From: Amphirosellinia nigrospora
Lineage: Eukaryota > Ascomycota > Sordariomycetes > Xylariales > Xylariaceae
Length of the DNA stretch: 64,000 nt
Assembly: GCA_004123355.1 (NCBI GenBank)
Contig: SCHM01000001.1
Span: 1,914,001 to 1,978,000 of the forward strand
Reading direction: 5' to 3'
Shown piece by piece: positions 23,192 through 35,788 of the stretch (positions within the stretch are counted from its first letter, which is position 1; every line of letters begins with the position of its first letter). The position numbers and the translations under genes were made by a program. The notes below the pieces were generated by a model. It was not told the DNA's origin. It ran no database searches and saw only the letters and a program-made list of their open reading frames with translations.

Positions 23192-24762
23192 TCATCCTCC
23201 CCGCGTCTTACCAGGACGATATAAATCAACGAACTCCTTCGACTGCGCTGGTGTCTGTCTCGATGGCGGCGGCGGCGAAGTGATCAGAGCTCGCCGCTTA
23301 CGCGGATCGCCTGGCGCAGGCTTTGTGGGGATATAGTAGTCCGCTAGTTCACGTTCGTAGCTTTCGTGGCTGCTTTCGCTGTGGAGATCCGGATCCGGAT
23401 CGGGGTCGGGGGCAGGGTCATGGTTGGGGTTGGGATTGTGGTCACAATCAGATCCGGATTCGGATTCGCCTCTAGCGACCGTTGGGTCCCAAGCCACGTT
23501 CTTTCCTTTCTTCTCCGACGTCTTTTCGTGGATTGGGATTGCCGTGTTATTATCTGGTTCGGGCTCGTGGTTATTCTCACGAGTGTTCTCTTTGGCGCTG
23601 TTGGCGTCCATGTCACAGGTGCTATGCTCATCTTCCTCCCCTCCTGTCAGTCCCGAGGACATGATGTTCAAAACTTTTTGAGCCTCGGCGAAAGCCCGTT
23701 CGATAAGGGGTGGAGATGATTGGGATTCTGCCGATGCCGTCCTTTCGATATCTAGGGGTTCCGTGTCGCATCTTGGCCCTGCCGTTATTCGCTTCGCGTG
23801 AGAGTCCTGGTAGGCTGGGTCCGGTACTTCATGTAGGTGCAAGTTTACGCCGAGTCTTATGTCTGCGTCGCGCTTGTCTACGGCTATTCCACCACCACGA
23901 GATGGTTGGGTCGTAGAACAGGGCAAGAAATGTGCATCCAGAACAGACGCCGGCCGCTCTTCCTCTTCCTCTCCCTTCTGATTCCACGAACTTAGCCACG
24001 GCAAAGGTCTTCTTACAATGGCAGAAGGATGAGGAGGACGTCGTGCCGTATGGAGAAGAGTGTGAGTGTGAGCAGGAGAGGCATGGTCAATATCCATCGA
24101 GATCTGCACACCCGAATCCAGCGGGATGACCCCTTCGAGTTCCGCGAACCTCGGATCCTGTCTCGACCGCCGGATGTGTAGTCTCGCTATCGTCTCGCCA
24201 GGACCTATGCTCCCCGTCCCCGAAGCTTCCTCGCCGTCTTCGTCTAAGGGAGGAAGGGGATATGTGATTGAATGTCCATCGAGCTGTCACCCCCGAGCTG
24301 AGTCTGATCTAGACCCATCGACGTGCCATTGCGTCCCGGCCCCGTTAGCAACATCGACTCGTTTCCTCAGCTGAGCGGGATTGTCGTCGTTTCCGTCGGC
24401 GCTAGGACGGGGAACACATGACGGCGCCTCATTCATCTCCTGCCCTTCTTCACACCTACTCGCGCTCGTACCCAAATCGAGCCAATTATCTACAGCCGCC
24501 ACACCATGATTCCCATCGCCGTGATCGTGGTATTTACCCATCCCTGAATCAGCGGCATCCCACGGCGGGAACGCATAGGGCGCCCGCGATGCCAGAATAC
24601 CCGGTCTCGGCCGTGACATTCGTCCCCGCGGTCGAAGACATCACCACACACCCAACAGACAGCGGGGTCGGAGATCGCGTTGCCGGCAGATTGGGTCTCG
24701 TGATTGAGTATATGGGATGGGTTGTGTTGGCAGGAGGTCCATTTTGGGGGCTGTTTTGACAT
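23192..24762 (-). CDS. Conserved disordered acidic protein with N-terminal Cys pairs, with indels
   Basis: The start at 24762 gives MSKQPPKWTSCQHNPSHILN, then DPAVCWVCGDV. The C-x2-C plus an earlier C/H could form a small metal site. In a second frame it continues as APYAFPPWDAADSGMGKYHD. A third piece, before 24109, has RQDPRFAELEGVIPLDSG. The long last frame (to 23192) contains RAFAEAQKVLNIMSSGL, an acidic low-complexity run of DPDP and NPNP repeats, and a basic end (DPRKRRALITSPPPP, LYRPGKTRGG). Frame switches fall near 24620-24660 and 24250-24300. The total would be about 520 residues. No enzyme domain is visible. The N-terminal block looks like a conserved Sordariomycete protein of unknown function. 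Confidence 0.6.
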
Positions 24763-25727
24763 TATGTATACCCTAATGAGAGTAGGTAGTCGGTCCGTAT
24801 GTTATAGGTAGGAGATAGACAGATAGAGTAGGTAGAGACCGACGGCGGGATATTGGATTAGGTGTAAGTGTAGAGATGCGTCATGTGGACGTGGTGGATG
24901 GATAGACTATAGTAGTACTCTAATGATTTCCGACATTATGTATAATGTATATACTCAAGTTCACACGGGGTAGGAGCTCGATAAAGGTAGGTGCGTCCGT
25001 CCAGTTCCCTACGTCGCTGGCGGCAGTTCCTTCATATTTCAATCTTGCCTACTTCTATTAGGTCCGGTCTCAATCCTGGTAGTATATAGTAGATCAATAA
25101 CGCTCACCTACTATAGATATCACGAGACACGAAACACGAAATGATAATAGCCACTGAAGCCACACTCAAGACATCTCACGATAACATCAGCAATAAAAAC
25201 AAGTAGAGCGAACAATCTAGATTGTCGTTAAACCTCATTCTGGATTATACACAGAACCGTCTCGGTTCGAGTACTGAACTCGAGTTTCATTCATGCCTCA
25301 TTACAATATCCGAACAACGCCAATACCGTAAAAACAGACGCCTCATGCCCTGCCGCCCGGTTCCCCGCCCCGAACTGTGAAACAAGTTTTTCCTTTTTTC
25401 CTTGTGTTATACAGAGCTATGTGCAGCGTGAGACACAACTCTCATCATCAATATGAACATAAACAAGTAAAGAAACTGGATTAGTTACCCTCGCCATGCT
25501 GAGGATTCAATGCCAGACATGTCGACATGTTGCTCACAGCTGCTGAAGTCTGCAGAGAACACATCCCATCAAAGTTGTCCGTCACAAATACAATGCCACC
25601 CTCTCTCCAGTATGCAGCCGAGTCAAGCCAACGAACGCTACGATAGCATTACACCATAACAGCCATGAATGTACAACGTTAGTGATTCCTGAGCTATCTC
25701 GACGTGATTCTGGCGAGGCCAAACCAC
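24763..25727 (+). other. Intergenic
   Basis: 965 bases between the start of one minus-strand gene and the end of the next. AT-rich, with TAGGTAGGAGA and similar words at 24805-24835. No gene seen. Confidence 0.5.
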
Positions 25728-28034
25728 CTATTTTCGAATTTTCGGTTGGGCAAGCATTTGCAATCGGCTGAGGCTCAGACCTGTCTTCTTCTTCTTGGGG
25801 CTGGGCGTTGGAGGGGTCATCGCCTTCTTGGTGGGGGATGCCCGGGCCACGAGTCTCGGCGCCATGAGGGCGGCTCCCTCTGGCGCCTTCGGGTTCTTGC
25901 GTTGCTTTTTCGTTCCTCGCTTGGCGCCTTCGTCTTCGTCTTCATCGTCTGAGCCGGCTCGATGACGTTTCTTGTTAGTAATTCCGTGAGGGATGCCGTT
26001 GTGGCTAAGCGGCGCATCATTTTCCTTGTTTGGCGATGCCTCCTCCGATACCCCCTCCAAGACGCGGGGAAAGCTGCCAGGCATCTGGATCGGAGCCGTC
26101 GTGGATTTGCGAACCTGTCGTAGGCTAGCCTGGCCGGCCGACGAGCCAAAGCCTTTGGATGGGCTGTCGTTGACCTGGATGGTGTGGTCGCTGCGGAATG
26201 TGAAGGTGCCGGGGACTGATTCGGCTGGATGCTCGGATTCATCCTCATCAACCTGATAAGCCGATAAATCGGGGTAGGCGACTTCGCCGGTCGACTTCGG
26301 CTTCACAGCACCTTTGCCGCCGGCCGTAAACTTGGGAGCCGGTAGCTTCGGAAACGCCGTGGATCTCGGAATACTGGACTTCACCGGGGAGGGAGAGTCC
26401 TGTGCCATCGCGGCCCTCTTCGTCTCGGGTGTGAAATCTACGCGACGATCATGTCTTCGTCCAGGAGTGGTCAGAGGAACGCTTGGGAACATATCTTCGG
26501 ATACGCCAGACCGGCTAGGTGTCTTGCTAGCGGAAGCAGCGAGTTGGGGATGCCCGACTTGGGTTTGGTTCCACTGGCTTGTCGCTTGAGGATGGATTTG
26601 ATTCTACCAAATCGACCCGGGGTCTCGATTCGCGAGGGAACATGGCTGCCTTCGGCGCCGAGTTGTTTGACAAGTTCCACTTGAGGCCGAAATGCTTCTT
26701 GCTGGGTGACCCGAGCCAGTAGTCCGAGATCCGTCTTGCTCGGGGATCTGGTGAAAGCCGTGCCGACTTTGGCAGAGAAGCTGTTGATTTTGTGGATATC
26801 CGGCTGGCTAGGTGATCTGACTAGAGCGATGGTTGATGCCTTCACCGAGTTAGCTCGTGCTAACGATGACTTGCTCGGTGTCGCGAGGCTGCCCAATGTC
26901 TGTGAGCGGGGGATACCGCTAGATAAAGAATCGTTGCCGCTACTCTTGGGTCGCGGGATCGAACTAGCATCTCGGGACACGGGACGGTGGGTAGCGGCAT
27001 CGTCCTCCATGTGCTGACGAACACGCTTGGCCGAGTGCGGGACTGGCATCTTTTCGATGGATCGCGATAGCAGGCGCGGAGGCAGAGTCTTGGGACGTGC
27101 CGAATCGGGATCGTCGAGATTGGCCTTCGACTGGCTACGCTTGACGCCGGGCTTGAGTGGCGTGACGGGCATGGAAGGCGTCATGGTGGCGGTGGCCTTG
27201 ACTGGTGTGAAGCGGCCGGGAGCGCCGCGGAATGAGGAGGGATGTCCCTCGATAGAGTCCATCTTCTTAAACTCGGCGATGTGAGCGGCGCTGAAGCGAC
27301 CAGACTTGCCCCTAGCGGCAGCAATCTTGCGGCCTTCGCTGGCCTTCCTCTCGTCGTCGCGCTCGCGGGCACGTTCTGCAGCTAATTGCACCTTGATGGC
27401 GGCTGCCTCCTCGCGGACCGACTCCATGATTCTCTGGGCCTCGGGGCCGAGTCCCCGGTCACTGTCGATGCCTGTAGAGCGAAAGGTGAAGGCAGAGGAT
27501 GGGACAGGTGTCTTGGAGGGCGTGTTGTGAAGCAAGGTTTGCATGGGCGTCTTGGTGTAGTCGATATCGGTGAAGCCATGTCGCAGTCCGGACGAGGGCG
27601 GGGCCATGGTCTGGTGGGCTTTGCTGGGATGCATCTCAGACATGGCGAGCTTGGGTGGCGCGGCGCCCGAGGGTGTCGTCGGCGCGGGCGCGGGCATGGG
27701 CGAGGAAGCGATCTCGCGGGTGGCTCGGGAAGCCGGCTTCGACTTGCTCGGCGTCTCATGGACATCCTGAGTCTCGGCGACCGAGGCCAATTGCTGTGGT
27801 GCAGGCGAGTCTTTGCTTCTCTAGTTATGTATATCAGCGATAAGCGCGTGAAAGTAAAAGGCGGTCAATAAATTGAAGCATTCTGCTCTGAGATCCGGCA
27901 AGGCCGAGTAGAGTAAGGAGACGTGGTGATGATGAAGGCGCGGGATCAGTTTGTTTACACGGTTGATGATGCACACTTCCACGTACCTTAGAAGACGACG
28001 CAATGCGCGCCGAACGGCGGCAGCGTGGTGTCAT
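25728..28034 (-). CDS. Basic disordered protein with NuSAP-like motif, probable spindle or microtubule protein
   Basis: The start is in a short exon 28034-27987 (MTPRCRRSARIASSSK), followed by intron 27986-27821 (GTACGT..CTAG) and exon 27820-25728. An open reading from 27790 lacks an ATG, which is why the upstream exon is chosen. Features: TPMQTLLHNTPSKTP; a helix AQRIMESVREEAAAIKVQLA; FSAAHIAEFKKMDSIEGHPS, resembling the H-x-x-x-FKKM-x-SI segment of microtubule-binding NuSAP; many SPSK and TPGR sites; RFGRIKSILKRQASGTKPK; and DDRRVDFTPETKR-like text. The C-terminal 80 residues are basic and end KKKKTGLSLSRLQMLAQPKI. One frame loss occurs at a GGGG run (26546-26549), and a single C added there rejoins both halves. 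Multiple S/TP sites would suit CDK control. The role is inferred. Confidence 0.72.
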
Positions 28035-29683
28035 TTTGAGTACCAAGCTGAGTAGCGGTGTTGATTACGGTGGAGCTGTTGCAGAAGTACTTGCTGCTAT
28101 GAGCACATGAAATAGAGTGAAGGGATGGACTGGTGGATTGTTTGATGGCGTGTTGGAATTAAGAGAAGTAGTATAGATAAGTAGAGCAAGGAGGGTGTGT
28201 CTGGATCCTGTCTGGGGAAAGAGAAAGGGAAGGGGAAGTGGACGAGTGTGATGTCAGATGTCAGACAGATGGTTCGATGGCAGAGGCCCAGTACGGTACC
28301 AGTAGGCATGGAATACTTTGATGTTTACTTTTTAGGGCTCGTTTGTGATTTCCGTTTACACTAGGTAGGTTAGTGTAGGTAGTTCATACGCCCAGCTGCT
28401 GGTGGGGGGCAGGACCCGTTTCTCGGGAGACCGCCGTCACGCTAAAAAGGAAACAAAACACGCTGAAGCCTGAATCTGATTCGTGCATTCCCTGAGATCT
28501 AACCTAGTTTAGGTAAGCGATTAAGGACCCCTAGACAAGGCCGGCCTAGTGTCCAGTTTTAGCGTCACTAGCCCACTATTAGGCCAGTCTTACACCGTGT
28601 CTGACGTGGAAGGCCATTCACTCACGATGTAAATATACTGTAGGTGGCAGATGGGTAAATATTAATCAACTATTAACTATTGTTGCTGCCCGATCTGATA
28701 AATCATTCAAACTTGGATTCTGCCTCATAAATCTCGCAGCTACAATTTTCAGATTAGCAATTATCCTTTTTCCAAGTTATTTTGCAACATTTCTTTCCTC
28801 GTCGGGGATACCGCGGACTGTTACGAAAGGAACCACGAAGCGCGTATCATTTTCTGCTTTATCGACGAAGCTAGAGCTTCTATCTTATTTCCATCTAAGA
28901 GGCATTATACGAAGAAGCATAAGAGTTCTTTTAGATCACCCTAGTCTATCTCCTCATCTAGTTCTCGGGAGCTCGTGTTTCATCGGTACTCATTTTCGCT
29001 CTATGGCTATCGGCTCTTTCCTCCCGCTTCAGCCTGCCCGTGACCGAAAAGAATTAACAATTTCCCACTGAGTCGATGCCATCTTTCTCTATGTATATAA
29101 TCGACTTGCTAATTCGTTGGTTTTGATATTTCTCCTTGCTATATTACTAAGACCTCTTCAGAGGTAGCGACAAACTAGCTCTACTATATACCAAGGTAAG
29201 CTTAACAGGGAAATCACTTTAATTACAGGAGTAGTTTATAATCATAAAGAGAACAAGATCAAAATCTATGGCTTTTAAAAGTTCCTTTTCTTCCTTGGCC
29301 TAACAGCAAGAAGCTTAGTTATGATATAGGCAGTCATCTCTTTGTCGAGTAGCTCAAGGCGAGAGTGACAAGGGAATAGACATAATTCAGATTTTACTGG
29401 CCGATTTATAACCTCGTTTTACGAATTAGTTTCGGCCCTTCTACGAGGGGGAGGGTTCAACATGACTGTCATACGTTTGATGTTTCGTACACCTCACTCC
29501 TACCCGTGACGTTGGCTCGCATAGATTATTGAGGTCATAGGCTTCATGTTAAATAGCCAGCACTACCTAGATAATCCGAGATAAAATCTATCTAGTCGAA
29601 AAATCTAGGCTCTATCAAGTGCAGAAATCCAGACTCTAAATATCCGTGGTATCGTCCTTCCAAGATCTAAGCACATGTCTTCA
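28035..29683 (+). other. Long AT-rich intergenic region, possible decayed repeat
   Basis: About 1.65 kb. From 28500 to 29640 the composition shifts to AT-rich with many stops in every frame. No intact coding sequence, terminal repeat or target-site duplication could be recognised. Confidence 0.4.
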
Positions 29684-32287
29684 TTATATTTGGCCCAATT
29701 CCTCCTCGTCACGAGCACGGATCGCCAAGGCCAACATTTCCCACGCATTCACTCCCAGAATTTCATCATCATCCTCTTCATCCTCTTCATCCTCCTCTTC
29801 CTCCTCATCCTCCTCATCTTCCTCTTCTCCCATTTCCTCTAGTATGTCTTCATCCCCTATCCGCCATGGACGTTGCTCATGTGCTCATAGCAGGCGCGGG
29901 ACTCCTCAAAGGCCGTCAGACACGCCCAACAGAGGTGGACATGGCACCCGCCGCACTGGATGTGGTTGCACCCGCCCGTCTTCTCGACCGTAGTCCCGCA
30001 CTTAGGGACAATCCTTAACGCTCGCGCTGTTCTCGCGCTTGTAGGCCTCGAAGGCCTGGAGCGCCTTATGCTCGTCGCAGCGCCGGCTGTCGTGGTAGGT
30101 GTGGCACGATCGGCAGACGCGTTGCAGGCACTTGGGGCACATATGCCATGATGACGATGACGCCGAGGCCCCGCTGGGGACCGGGCGATAGATGTAGCCG
30201 CAGTCAGGCGTCGGGCAGTGGTGGAACTGGTCCGGTCGGCGGGCAATGTACGTGCTGAAGGAGGATTCGAGGAGCTGTTCAAACGTCGACGCGTCTACGT
30301 GCGCTTGAATCTCCCGGAGGGGTATGGCGTTCTTACACTTGTCTTCGGCGCCTGTGCAGGCGACTCTCACGTCTGTCCGTGTTGTGCCGTTTAGACAGAG
30401 GCCCTTGAAGCAGTCGGTGCAATAGGTATGCCCGCACCCAAGTACGACCGGGTCATCAGCTGGCGTGAGGCAGATGGTACAGATTTCTTCTTCTTCGTCT
30501 TCTTCGTCATCTTCTTCTTCTTCTGCCGATTTTTAGCCTCCTTAATGGTGAAGGAGATGCTGTTAGTCTCCAGGAGTGCTAGAATCTGGCCGTATTCTTC
30601 GTCTGAGCCGGTGATGACCAGCTGCTTAGGATTCGATGTTACGTTGAGAGACGCAACCTTGTCCCTACCGCGGTCTTGAACAGGCCCAGCCCATCCTTGC
30701 AAAGCCAGGTGAACCCGTTGTTGTCTAGATCAATAGTATGGCGCTTTCCCATAGATTTTGTGCTAGATTCAACCACGGTTTCTGTGAGAGACTCAACTAG
30801 GTCTTCCTGAACTGCCTTGAGTTTTCGCGAGTCTCCAAAGTACCGCACTTCACCCTTTGATCTATTAGGTAAGAGTAGAACCTTGTACCATTGCTGGATA
30901 TCTCTCAGTACTCTGGATTCTGGGCCGTTGGACGCAAGTTGGGGGACCCAGAATGGCTTGTTATCTTCTCCTTCGACCACGATCCCGGCCACAATGTCCT
31001 CAAATTCATCGGCGCATTTCGCAAGCTCTTTGGAGTTCTCGCTCTCGAGGCCCACGATTCTGCCAGTGTCACGGCAGGTTACGCTCACCCGTACAGCATC
31101 TAGTCCATCAAAGTAGTCTTGGAGGCGTCTCTCCATGTGATCGTATACTTTATTCGACACCTTGAACGTCGAGCTGTACATCATTTTGGCCGTCAGACTC
31201 ACATCATAGGGTAAGTCGTAGGATTTCTTTTCAATGACTCGCACGGCTTCCTGTGCATCGCAATCTCGCTCAAAGTAAGCAGACGCTAGCGTATATTTAT
31301 GGGCGAGTTCATATGGTTCCGTGATGTGGTCGATGGGACCAATGCCATTGAGAAACTCTCTGATCGAGGTCGCGGTATTCCTCTTCCACGCGTGTCGACG
31401 CTGCACCTTGACATGTAGCGGTAAGTCATGGGTTGCTGTGATTGAGTCTTCCACCATTTCCGCGTTGCAGCGATAAGGCAGGCCCGATAGCTTCACGGAC
31501 CAGAGTCCGTCGAGCGGCCCTACCATGGGCTCGTCGCCATGAATATGCGTGTCGTTGACTACGTATTTACCGTTATTAAACTTATTACTCACTCTCAGCG
31601 CGGTTGCGTAGGTCTCGAAAAGGACGATGGCTTCACTGTAAGGCGAGCTCCATCTGAGCTTCACTTTGTTGCAACGGACTCGTCGAGTAGATGCCCACGG
31701 CGGAAACCGAGGGGGACTGGCACGGCCGTCAGATGGAAGAAGTAAGGGGTACCTGTCAGACTAGCATCCAATGTCTTGGGAAATTCGAGGTCTGGAGTAC
31801 TGATATAGGCACTACAAAGGGACTTGGGAGATTTGGGCATAGGCACAATTCGCAAACCATCGACCTCGATATCATGACCCAGGGTTTCCAAAATGCTGAT
31901 GACATCGGTGGCAGTCGTGTCGGCGGCCAGACCGTCCAGTCGGACTGACGAGTACTCGGAAGAGAGAGAGAGATTAGTGACACAGGCACCGTCTCCGTAC
32001 CGAACAAGGGCACCGCCAAAGACTCTGACGAAGGTGTCGTTGCCATGTTGAGGAAGTCTTGGTGTCGAAGCTGGCGTGTTTGATAGTTCGTGCCGGTACG
32101 GGCAGTTGGTGCCTTGTTTGCATTTGCCCTCTCGATAGAACTTACACGGCACCTGGGACCGAGTATCCGGCCGTCCATGTGTATGTGTTATAGAAGCTGG
32201 AGTTGAAGTGTGACTGAAGCGGCAGGCATCCCCGTTCCTGCAACGCCCTTGCTGGAAGAATATGCATGGTGTTGAGGTGGCCGTCAT
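29684..32287 (-). CDS. CCCH zinc-finger RBR-type E3 ubiquitin ligase, with indels
   Basis: RBR ligases form a thioester with ubiquitin on a RING2 cysteine. The start at 32287 opens two CCCH fingers (C-x7-C-x5-C-x3-H: CIFFQQGRC...RFSH and CKFYREGKC...PYRH), typical RNA binders. Two RRM-like stretches follow (VRLDGLAADTTATDVISILE; SVKLSGLPYRCNAEMVEDS), then a KH-like part (RVSVTCRDTGRIVGLES). RING1 begins EEICTICLTPADDPVVLGCG, then TYCTDCFKGLC. IBR has HHCPTPDCGYIY and CRSCHTYHDSRRC. RING2 has CGTTVEKTGGCNHIQCGGC with the predicted catalytic Cys in GGCNH. Frame losses lie at 31665-31667, 30663-30665, near 30520, near 30007 and near 29857. Past the last one an acidic tail (EEEEDEEDEEDD type) runs to a stop at 29684. 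The architecture recalls the C-terminal half of DEAH11/12-like proteins. Confidence 0.85.
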
Positions 32288-33008
32288 GATCGGCCTCGAC
32301 GTAACAACTAAGGGACAAGTCGTCGCCGTTTGGTCGCTGCAAGGCGAAAGGGCGCTTCATAACATGTAGGGGATGACCCAGGTTGCTTTGGTCAATAATA
32401 CACACCTAACGCGCCCCTAGGCAGGCGTTTGCCTCTATTAGACACTGTACTGACTGTGGTTGTGTGATATGTAAGCAAAAAGAGCTCACTCGGTCAACTG
32501 GCCAGATGTATTTCATGATATGATAGAGCCAGTAACTCAATTTAATACTTCTAGTAGAGGTAGGGAGGGGAGGAGGTGTACCGGTACAGGTACCCGCTGA
32601 GGTGCGCCTAGGTGGCACGTAGCCTGGGGCCGCCAAGGTAACCTTAAAGAACGGTAAAGCGGTCAAATAGAGTACCTCCCTCAGGTAAGTACATAATATT
32701 ATATAATCATGAGGAAATAGACTTATATTCAGCAACAAATGTATCGCAGATAGGTTTAATACCAGTTGAAGGGCAGTTAAGACATACTTCATACAATATA
32801 ATGGGTATAAAGCCAGAAAACATGCACAGGATGCATTATTGTCTCATCCAACGCTATGCTCGCTGGATTCTACTTCACTCTTCGATGCCCATGGAACGAT
32901 TGGAAAATTGAGTACGTATCATCTATAGCAAGTGGTCGGGCTCTAATGAATAAAACAAAAGTTCACACCTCGGTACCATATCTAAGTAATCAGCTTACTC
33001 ACCATCCA
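32288..33008 (+). other. Intergenic
   Basis: 721 bases between two minus-strand genes. It contains AGGTAGGGAGGGG and GGTACCGGTACA-like words near 32560-32600. No gene seen. Confidence 0.5.
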
Positions 33009-34541
33009 TCACGCCACAACCTCAACCTCCTGAGCGCGCACAACAGCATCCGCAGCGACACTCTTCTCCGCCGATGCTCCCCCCATCGCCGCATTTCTCT
33101 CAGGATACATCTCAATGACCCCACCAGGTTGAATAACACCTGTACGATCGAGCATCGTGCGGGAGCGAACAAACGGATCCAGATCCCAATAGTTCCTCCT
33201 GAGAGCCTGGATCTCTTCATCGCGGATTCTCGCCTGAATATCGACCTCCTCTACCTCCCCAGCTCGTATCCACGCCCGCGTAGCTGCGAGCAACCTCCTA
33301 GCAATGGCATTTCTCTCCGCCATGATCGCCTTTTTCCTCGCGACGCGTCGCGTCTTCGTCCTGCGAAGGCTCGTGGTATTCGAATTCCCAGGGATCGTCG
33401 CCGCCAAATCTGGCGGGGATGTTCGCGCGCGGGATGTGTTTCTCTAGCTCTGCTGTGTTGCGCGTGAAATCTACCTTGGCGGCAACGACGGGGTCAAGGA
33501 GGGCGCGGACGATCCTCCATACTCCTTTATGTAGATACCTGTCTTAGTCTCTTTTCCATTGTAGATAGGTAGGTTGGTATTTTTGGACGAATAAATAAAT
33601 GAAATGTGAGAGAGACATACCGGAGAATACCCAAGGCGCGTTATGGATGATCATCCTGCCCAAACACTCGGGATAATTTGCCTCAAAGGCGCGGATGACG
33701 AAGCGGGCAGGTTGCCATTCCTACACACCAAAATCAGTGAATTTCCCAACAAGTGTCACCATCACCACCAAGTGTCAAACTACTCAGGATATAAAACCTC
33801 GCCCCAACTCACCATATTCGAGAGCGAAAAGCCCCCCAGATCAAAAACAACACAAAACGCCTCACTACTCCCGCCGCCAACCGTAAAAAGAGCCCTGGCA
33901 GTCTCAATAAAATGCACAACAAGTTTCTCAATCGTCTGCGGGGACTGCATAGCAGGATGATGGAGGGCAACATGGACGTAGCCGACCGGCCTCCCGCAGC
34001 GATCCACACCGCGCAGATAAACCTTCCCGGCGCGGAACTGCGCTAGGAACTCGCGCGCCTCTCTCCTTCCTCCTCGGCGGCGCCGCTGTTCTCTCTCTTC
34101 TTACACCACGCCTCGCCCTTGGGCAGGACCTCCTCGTCGACCCGCATCTCGTCGCGCGCCAGGCGAGCGCGGCGCGCAGCATGGCCGAGCGGCGGCGACG
34201 TCCCATTTTCGCGCACGGAGGAACCGCAGGAGCAGCGCGTCGGGGTTTTCCTGCTTCAACATGCCTAGCCAGGTGTCGCGCCGCGATCTCAGGGGACGCT
34301 GGTCCAGGTCCACTTGGTGATGCGTCGGCGCTGCTGTTGTTGCTGCTGTTGCTGTTGTCGCCCGCGACCCCCCAGGAGGAGGATCTTGCGGATCAGCTGC
34401 CGCACGCCCATCATTGGATGATTCTTGTTCCTCGAAGACATCCAAGAGCAGAGTCCACAGCTGCCTGAGCTTGGCCTCCTGCTCTGGCGTCAGCGTGCCC
34501 ACGTATCCCGTCTCGGTGGTGGCGGCGCCCGAGGTTTTCAT
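33009..34541 (-). CDS. Sec14-like CRAL-TRIO lipid-transfer protein, with indels
   Basis: Sec14 proteins carry phosphatidylinositol and other lipids between membranes and tune phosphoinositide synthesis. The start at 34541 gives MKTSGAATTETGYVGTLTPE, then QEAKLRQLWTLLLDVFEEQE. The CRAL-TRIO_N signature is LLLRFLRARKWDVAAA. After frame shifts near 34130-34180 and 34020-34060, the lipid-binding lobe follows: VYLRGVDRCGRPVGYVHV, AFCVVFDLGGFSLSNM|EWQP, FEANYPECLGRMIIHNAPWV and VDFTRNTAELEKHIP, then PARFGGDDPWEFEYHEP. Introns are 33812-33721 (GTGAGT..GTAG) and 33620-33525. An A is missing in the five-base run at 33331-33335. The C-terminus (RNYWDLDPFVRSRTMLDR) extends past the domain, as in other filamentous-fungal members. 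Confidence 0.84.
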
Positions 34542-35788
34542 GTCTGTGGCGCGCTGTGGTCAGTAGTGAGGTGGTGAGCGAGGGTAAGGAGCGTTGCTGA
34601 CATTGTGAGATAGAGATGAATAGATAGCTACAGCAGATAGATGGCCAGGTTAGGTAGGTAGGTCTTTGTGATTACTATTCGTATGGAATGTATGTATATG
34701 TATGTAAGTCGGGGCCACAGTTGAGTTTGGTATTCTGCTCCGATTCGGGGGGCTCAATAAGCGGGGTGTGTTATTTATTCGCCACTGCGTAGTTTTGTTG
34801 AGTGTGAATGGATTAACGTCTCCTAGTAGTAAGGTTTCGTGTCCTGGCCGGTCTCTTAATTGCTTTTCTTCGTCGCGCAGATACCGAGTGTTTTCGACTC
34901 TGAACTAGGCATGAAAGGGATTGAATAGCTTCTATCACCGTCACACCGTCGGCACTTGACCGTGTTTCGCTGACCACAGATGCATATGCGGGACGAATGG
35001 CCAATGGAATGGGAGGTTGCAAGGTACAAATGTTGTGGCTGCGAATCAAATTCGGGTTACGTGAGGAGGAGAACCGACCTAGACAGAAATAAATTCTCTA
35101 AATGACTCGCTCGGCAGTATTTGTTAAGTAAGACGTCAAGTCGAGATAAAGATCGAACACAGCAAATGTACTCGATTGGTTGTATCAGATCATGTATAAT
35201 TAAAACCTCATGATGGCACATATGCTGAGTGAGCTAATATATTTCTAACCTTCTCCTAACCGGAACTTTGGTATTGGATCTTGGCTGCAGACCTAAGGTT
35301 CCTACTCAGCAAGCAAGTTTATTACCAATATCAAGTAGCGTCGGTGAGTTCAATCGTCAGGGCTCTCTTTGATCCTCATACTACCCGTCGAGGGTAGGTT
35401 CGGAGCGCAAACCATCCAAACTTTCGCCACGGTTATCATCGTAGACGGAGAAAACGCAGTGGGAAAGTATGGTGGTCGCGACTTTTAGCTTTCGTCATCC
35501 GATTGTTTTCTCGCACCACTCAAGCTACCTCGACTTGCGCACATTGCATTCGAACTCGCCCAATGAAAAACTCACCACTATTCGACGGCTCGCAGTTGTC
35601 TTTGCTGAACCTGCTTTATGCCCTCGCAAACCGACGATTATTGCTTTCGGGTTCTGCATCCTGTGTGATGATGAATTCACTGGCTATCAATGAGATGGCA
35701 TTCACCTAATGGATCCAATCCGGTACAGGCCGAGTGAGTGTCATAAATGCTGCCGCAGAGTAAACCTGTTAAAATAAGCGCCTCGCAT
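34542..35788 (+). other. Intergenic
   Basis: About 1.25 kb. GGTTAGGTAGGTAGGT lies at 34648-34663 in the presumed leader or promoter of the Sec14-like gene. No coding sequence supported. Confidence 0.45.

Noticed and set aside
25264-25290. tRNA-like GGTTCGA box
   Set aside because: The surrounding bases do not fold into a cloverleaf; the word sits in a simple inverted repeat (CTCGAGT-like).
29646-29993. Poly-Ser open frame on the plus strand
   Set aside because: Antisense to the acidic tail of the RBR ligase.
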